Source: Inia geoffrensis
Lineage: Eukaryota; Chordata; Mammalia; Artiodactyla; Iniidae
Direction: 5' to 3'
DNA: 64,000 nt
Assembly (NCBI GenBank): GCA_036417435.1
Contig: CM070905.1
Location: forward strand, 67,101,092 to 67,165,091
Position numbers and translations under genes: made by a program. Below the pieces are notes generated by a model, which worked only from the letters and a program-made list of their open reading frames with translations, ran no database searches and was not told the DNA's origin. Every line of letters starts with the position of its first letter. Positions within the stretch are counted from its first letter, which is position 1. Shown piece after piece: positions 58,513 through 64,000 of this stretch.

Positions 58513-59234
58513 AAAAACGATTCCTGCTTATGAAATTCCACAGCGTTTGTTTTGTTAACAATGTGACTGTATTTACAAAGGAATTTGCATACTTATGATT
58601 ATAACCTGCCAAGTCAGATATAGAAAATATAGGATTATTAATTCAATAAGCATGTTTAGCATGTGTAGAACTACTTTAGGCACCAAGATAATCCTTTTTC
58701 AACCTTCTCCTCTGCAAAACCGTTTCCTATATGTGATGTCCTTACCTTGTCCCTACCTGTATGTGATGCCGCCTTCTTTGGTAACTGTGCCCCAGTTAGA
58801 AAGGATGACTCTCTCCATTTGGCACCTGTAGCCTTTGGCACACACATCTTAAATGAATCATCCATGTGCATAAATGTATGATACATATATACTATATATG
58901 TCTCCATACAGAATATAAACATTTACAAAGCTGGGATACTATTATATACATTTGGATTTCCAAAAACTAGAACTTGTCGATACTTAATATATTAGTCTTT
59001 TGATTTTACAAATAAATGAATAAATATGATTAATCATACAATTAAATGATTAATCATTATTATAGTAATATCGTACTTGTTTTATTGAGTAGTTGTGAGA
59101 CCAAATGGTCTTTAAGGTCTTTTTAAAGTTGCATAGAAAGTGACATTTTGTTGTTGGTCTCATCATGGATGCTCTTGAATTTGTATCCTACTAGTGTAAT
59201 TAATGCAATAGCTGTATTAGAATTAAGTACTAGG

Positions 59235-59465
59235 CTTAGAAAGTACTGAGCCCATATTTTACTGTTCACCAGCTATAGTGTGACTTTGGCCATGTTTTTA
59301 AACTTTTCGATACTTCATTTCCTCATCTAAAAATGTGAATAATAATGTGGGGTGTTTCACAGGGCTATTTGTTAAAATTAAACGAGGTAAATAAGTAACA
59401 CACCTAAAAGAGTTTTAGATACATAACAAGTCTTCAGTAACTATTAGTTGTGACTATTATTAACA
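59235..59465 (+). mobile_element. MIR SINE
   Basis: 'ttcaccagctatagtgtgac', 'ttcatttcctcatctaaaaa', 'tttcacagggctatttgtta' and 'aagtcttcagtaactattag' match MIR from head to tail in sense orientation. Confidence 0.78.
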
Positions 59466-60464
59466 TAGTTGGACATTTTTCTAAGGACTTTACTGATTCT
59501 GCTGTGCAGAGCCTCCTTTTTTCTACCTATATTTTAAAGTAAGAGACTGGATTCCTGATGCCTGAATTATAAAGGTTTTTCATACCATTTTAGAAAGCAC
59601 TATGGACTCCCTTTGAATTCTTTACATTTTATCCTCAAATACAAATGTAATCATAAAGACAAAGAATTCCATTAATTTTCTTGAACAAGCTCTATGGGAC
59701 GATATAGTACTTTCCAAAATAGAATAAGAGCTCCGTATATGTGAATATCCAGTAAGAAAAAGCTTTGTGGGCTTTTTAAACCAACTTTGGCTAAAGAAAC
59801 CCTGAGAATATTCTCACTCCTCTGAGAATATGCTCTCTGTGTCTTATACTTCAGAGCTGTCAGTCAGTATTTTTGATCATTAGCCATCTGTGATTATTTT
59901 AATTTTTGCCAGCAGGAGAAGGAACTCTTTTCCACCCAGGAGCTCTGTTATTACAATATAATTTATATGTAAAGAGCTCATTTCATCAGTGAGAGAAACT
60001 TTTCTGCAGTTTTTTTTAAGGTTTGAAGGAAACTCATGGTATCTTGTTTGTTTGTTTGTTTCTTTTTTTTCCTTTCTCCACCTCTACACCGTTTCTCTGT
60101 CATACTTCACACTTATCCTGGCATCTCCCCATATAGAAATTCTCTAGTACCTAGTCAATAGTTTTAAGAGCAGGACTAAGTTAAGCTGATTTCTGTATGT
60201 TTTAAATGAAAACCCTCATATTTATTGTAGTTGCTGTTTTAAAATGTAAAGCTCATAGAGAAAAATATAATTTTAGTTTGCAATGATGTTTAGTGTTGAA
60301 GGCGAAGCCTCTAGTTAGGATTTCCTTCTTAAAAGTTTATTAAAATGGCATGATGACATTGTAGCTATAACTATGTAATAAGGGCAAGCTTTGAGGGAGG
60401 CAAAAAAGGAATTTAAAAATAAAAAAAGTTGGCCTTTTCTATGTAATACCATGAGTTAGGATTT

Positions 60465-60650
60465 AGAGTCATGGAATCACATTCATACCTCATCTGACTT
60501 CTGCGTCTCCTTTCAGTTTGACCTTCAGCAAGTCAAAAACTCCCTTCAATCACTTTCCCTATAATGTGGAATAATAATGTTTAACTGAATATGGTTATTG
60601 CAAAGATTAATGAGTTATTGGTCATAAAACATAACTCATGTATTAAAAGT
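60465..60650 (+). mobile_element. MIR SINE remnant
   Basis: 'catggaatcacattcatacc', 'tgaccttcagcaagtcaaaa' and 'attgcaaagattaatgagtt' are in MIR sense order. Diverged. Confidence 0.6.
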
Positions 60651-61287
60651 CTCTGCATGAAGAGAAGACTGAATCCCCAGGTCATTATTGCAGAGTGGTT
60701 TTGTGAAGTGAAGTAAATTATTGATCAACTACACAAAATTTTAGGTATCGAACTTTATGAAGCAAGTTTCAAATCTCAGGATAGATGCTACTAGAAATTC
60801 GTGCTTTTGGAGGTCCCATGCCATTTCTTGTGGAAACAGAAAGTATATTATTGCTTCCTTTCCTGGTGAAAGGGCACAGTATATTCTTGGCAGAGTTGAG
60901 TTTTAAGGAAATTACGGGTGATCTGAGGACACTCCTATATTTTTCTTCTTTCTTTTCCATCTCCTTTTTCCTCTCCCATTTCCTAGCTCTATGTCTCTGT
61001 TTCGCTGTCTGCTTTCTTTGAGAACATGAACTGGGAGTGCTTCCTCCCATAACTTAAGTCGAGAAAGTGAACGATCTCAGCGTAGCAACAGCAATGAGAG
61101 CAACATAATACTTCCTGTCTCTGGGCACTTAGATGCCTTGTTTAAAAAATAATTGAAAAGTAACATCATGTGTTCACTCTGACAATTTTTACTGAGAAGT
61201 TTTGAAAAAAGGCCAAGAGTAAATGTGAGATTTTCTGGATTTTCATTTGTTTTTATCTAGGAGTAAGGGAAGCAGAGGATGATATAT

Positions 61288-61289
<2 letters not shown>

Positions 61290-61327
<38 letters not shown>
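61290..61327. repeat. (CA)n microsatellite
   Basis: About 18 uninterrupted CA units. Confidence 0.95.
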
Positions 61328-61328
<1 letters not shown>

Positions 61329-64000
61329 GAACATTACTTCCCGAAACAGTGATCAGCTTGGTGAGGAAGCAGCAGCTCCTTCTGAGAAATAGCAGTGAAT
61401 GTAGCCAGGTGCCCAAAGAGCCCTGAGTCACGAGGTCCGGTCTCATTGAAAACTAACCTAACCTGTATCCAATTTAACATCTGAACTTAATTTGTTTGGC
61501 TCTAATCAACCCAGAGCATCTTCCCCCATAGAAGCCTTGAGATTAGTCATGATATCCAGAAATGTCAAGAGTAATGACAAACAACTGAGACGCATATATA
61601 CCTCATGTGACTTGCCTCTTAGAGGTGGTTTCTTAATTTTAAAAAGCTTCAACATATGGCGCTTTGTGATGCGGACAGAACCTGTTTCTTTATGCCAGTC
61701 ATTTGCTTTTTTGAGAATCATGGGATGGGCTCAGCTCCCTTGTAGAGATAATTCTGCCCCAGTAGCAAAACTATAAGAGTTACTGTTTAGATTTTTCTTT
61801 TTTAAGACAAACTGTAGGTTACACTCCGGAGCTGCTGAAAGAATGAGACAGTTTTGCTAACTCTAACATGACTTTTCATGACTCAGTCCAGAGCTGCTAA
61901 AATCATGTGACTTGCATATATTGTGTAGCTATATAGAGGAACCAATGTGGTACATCTCTGTCCCTTAGCAACTTGGGTTTATGTCCTGGAAAGTAACTCC
62001 ATGCACAGGCAGTGAGAATTATAAGAATAACTCAGTTATATCTGTCCTCCTAGCCAGAGGTGAGAGACAATCAGGTCAAATAACAAATAAGCTATAATTA
62101 AGCTTTGGAAAAGTTAAAACACAAATGAGTTAATGATTTTATTTCTGTGCAAATAACAAATCTTTGGGACAGAGCAAATGCATTTTTTGCTTCCATATTG
62201 CCGAACTTTGATTTGATTTATTCTATATTTATCCCCATGTGGCAGCTGGACCACTCACTTTAGAGGAAAACTTTCCTAATTCCAGTCTATCAAGGAAAAT
62301 CTGCAAGTTAAAAACTCACTTTTATCAGCAGGCATTTGGAGAATGGCACGTGACATATAAAGTTCTTAGTAGATTATTCTAATTGCATTTTCTTTTACCT
62401 TCATAACTAAAAAAGTTGTAGGAAAAGGGAGAGGGCAGCTTTCTATGGTTTTGACAGTTGTGCTTACATCTTTCTCGAATGAACACTGTCTTTGATGTTT
62501 CCACAGACTCTCAGTGTGAAGCTAGTTTGGGAGTGTCTATAACTTGTACAATGGATATATAGAAAAAAGGACTAAGAATAATCAAATGCATTAGATACAT
62601 AAAAGTATTGACTAACGTTATTGCAAACTATTTGTAAGCCTTTCTCTACTTTTGCTTATTTTCACAATTTTCCTTACACAGTTATTACTTTATATTGATG
62701 ACAGAAGAGTAAAACACAAAATAATAAAACATAAGAATTTAAATAAAGAATAAAAAACTAAAATGAGGTAAACTTAAGAGGTCTAAATGAAGCAACAATG
62801 GTATTAACTTGAATATTCCTTTAAAAACAAAATACATATTATAAATCAAAACCCCCTAAATCTCAGTTTAAATTGTTACTCTGGGATTTTTATAATATTG
62901 ATAGGAATTATAGTATAAAAAGGAATTATAATATAGAAAGGAATTGAGTTGTAATAGAGTTAGGAATTATAATAAAGAAAGGAATTGTCATAGATATTAA
63001 CTGGTTAATGAGTATCTGAGTATTTCCGAGAACACAGTTTCAACACTGGGCAATGATAATGTTTTTATTACAATTTCAATTTTTTTTTAAACATTGGAAG
63101 CAAACTTGAAATTTTATCTAAATGACAAATCTTATGCAAATATGCATGTATTATATATTCAGCAATAAGCAAACACGTATTTCCCGTTAGCCAGAAGAAC
63201 TAGAAAGAGAAATGAATAATACGATTCAGATCAAAGTAAAAACAGGAATCCCAGGAAGAACATGTGCTTCTCAGTTGATTTTTCTGCCTACGTCACATTG
63301 TATCATGACTTTATATATTTAACCTGTGCTCCCAACATGAGTACTTTAAATTTTCTTATACTTTAAGCATTCATTCTTCATCAGTAACCAAATACCTATA
63401 TTTGCAGATTTTCAGAATTTATCCTTTCCTCATAATCCTCACAGAAATTTCTCCAAAATAATATTACTTTTCTCAGTTACAGAGCAAAATTGCATCAATA
63501 GTGATAAATATGGCATGTAAGGGAAATATTAAAAAAAGCTCCCACGTCTGACTGAATGAGTTAAGAATAGCTTAAAGGAGGTTGCATTTTTGATGACACT
63601 TGTCAGTATATTTAAAGGTTGACAGAAAGCCTCAGGTGGAAAATGTATAGAAAGATAAGTGAGTATGAGGTTATGATGTATTCTGGGAACTACGAGTAGT
63701 TTTTTTTATTATTATAGGGTTTAGTTTAAATTCTGTTTGTCTTCATTAAGCGTCTTGAGACATTGTGAAAGTGTGTAAAGAAGTTTATGGTTAGAGGTGA
63801 GACTGAAAATGTAGCAGAAACTAGATTTGAAAAAGGCCTTGTATAATTTGTAAGGGGATTAGATTTATCTATTCTCATTTCAATCCCTTCTATCATGTCC
63901 ATCATGTTTAAAAACCAGCAATGTCTCATTCAAATGACTCAAAGTCTCACTCTTTCAACAAACCTTACCTTGTTAAATAAATAGGTAATTTATTGTACTA
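61328..64000. other. Unique AT-rich DNA, no gene seen
   Basis: Apart from the 18-bp tandem repeat at 62903-62997 I recognise no repeat, exon or RNA gene. Overlapping frames on both strands at 61492-61776 lack any domain. Confidence 0.5.
62903..62997. repeat. Short 18-bp tandem repeat
   Basis: Five units, each starting aggaatt, begin at 62903, 62921, 62939, 62962 and 62980. The spacing is 18, 18, 23 and 18, so one unit has about 5 extra bases. Typical unit: aggaattataatatagaa. A small AT-rich minisatellite. Confidence 0.85.

Larger units (their letters stand above)
58527..61289. other. Unique DNA with MIRs, no gene seen
   Basis: MIRs in sense orientation lie at about 59235-59465 ('caccagctatagtgtgactt', 'acttcatttcctcatctaaa') and 60465-60650 ('tttgaccttcagcaagtcaa', 'attgcaaagattaatgagtt'). 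Two identical 12-bp palindromes lie at 59026-59037 and 59046-59057. A (TTTG)n scrap lies near 60045-60062. A minus-strand open stretch at 58671-58922 includes a donor-like site (58740-58746) but no usable acceptor. Confidence 0.5.

Noticed and set aside
58671..58922. Minus-strand open frame containing a donor-like gtaagg
   Set aside because: No acceptor with a pyrimidine tract lies at a suitable place and no domain is visible.
1..64000. CRISPR arrays, operons, phage or bacterial defence systems
   Set aside because: The repeats are microsatellites and retroelements. There are no regularly spaced direct repeats with unique spacers and no dense collinear genes; the DNA is mammalian.
1..64000. 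Standalone tRNA genes suggested by A/B-box motifs
   Set aside because: All such motifs found lie in the heads of SINEs, which are tRNA-derived but carry SINE bodies and tails.

Overview
This is mammalian nuclear DNA, most likely from a whale or dolphin (hippopotamus cannot be excluded). The diagnostic signal is a set of nine tRNA-derived CHR-type SINEs, most with the A-box/B-box head, GC-rich body and A-rich tail of the cetacean/hippo family. They sit beside a full-length cetartiodactyl-type L1, ancient L1M, MIR, MaLR and hAT elements, a mariner copy and CA/GT microsatellites. The sequence is AT-rich. I see no operons, bacterial genes, CRISPR array, rRNA or tRNA genes.

No complete cellular gene is visible. 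Nearly all long open frames are shadows of repeats: L1 ORF1/ORF2, SINEs read through, and mariner transposase pieces. Two short stretches look like internal exons with good splice sites: a 55-bp minus-strand one at 42026-42080 encoding a coiled-coil-like peptide, and a 71-bp plus-strand one at 45849-45919. They lie on opposite strands and I cannot name a gene for either. The window is therefore either intronic in one or two long genes or largely a gene desert.

Layout. 1-7956: mostly unique AT-rich DNA with a (GT)n tract, a MIR, an L2-like patch and a hAT remnant. 7970-13434: full-length minus-strand L1 with 13-bp target duplications, and a SINE inserted in one of those duplications. 15240-16715: old plus-strand L1 split by a younger minus-strand L1 3' end. 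18240-18625 and 26595-27035: MaLR-type LTRs. 22259-30071: six CHR SINEs, including a tailless one. 31505-32560: rearranged old L1 pieces. 33822-34064: short L1 3' end with a possible 3' transduction. 36039-36388: long CHR SINE. 37208-37880: (CA)n, a hAT element with 8-bp duplications, and a MER5-like piece. 38880-39620: repeat-poor block. 42026 and 45849: candidate exons. 43395-44385: old L1. 51340-52281: solo ERV LTR carrying a nested SINE. 54392-55537: broken mariner. 58321-58512: SINE. 58527-64000: unique DNA with MIRs, a (CA)n tract and an 18-bp tandem repeat.

The genes that can be read are all transposon genes and all are broken. I found no evidence for an undescribed biological system. 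The most useful leads are the two candidate exons, the tailless SINE, the possible L1 3' transduction and a pair of 12-bp palindromes spaced exactly 20 bp apart.
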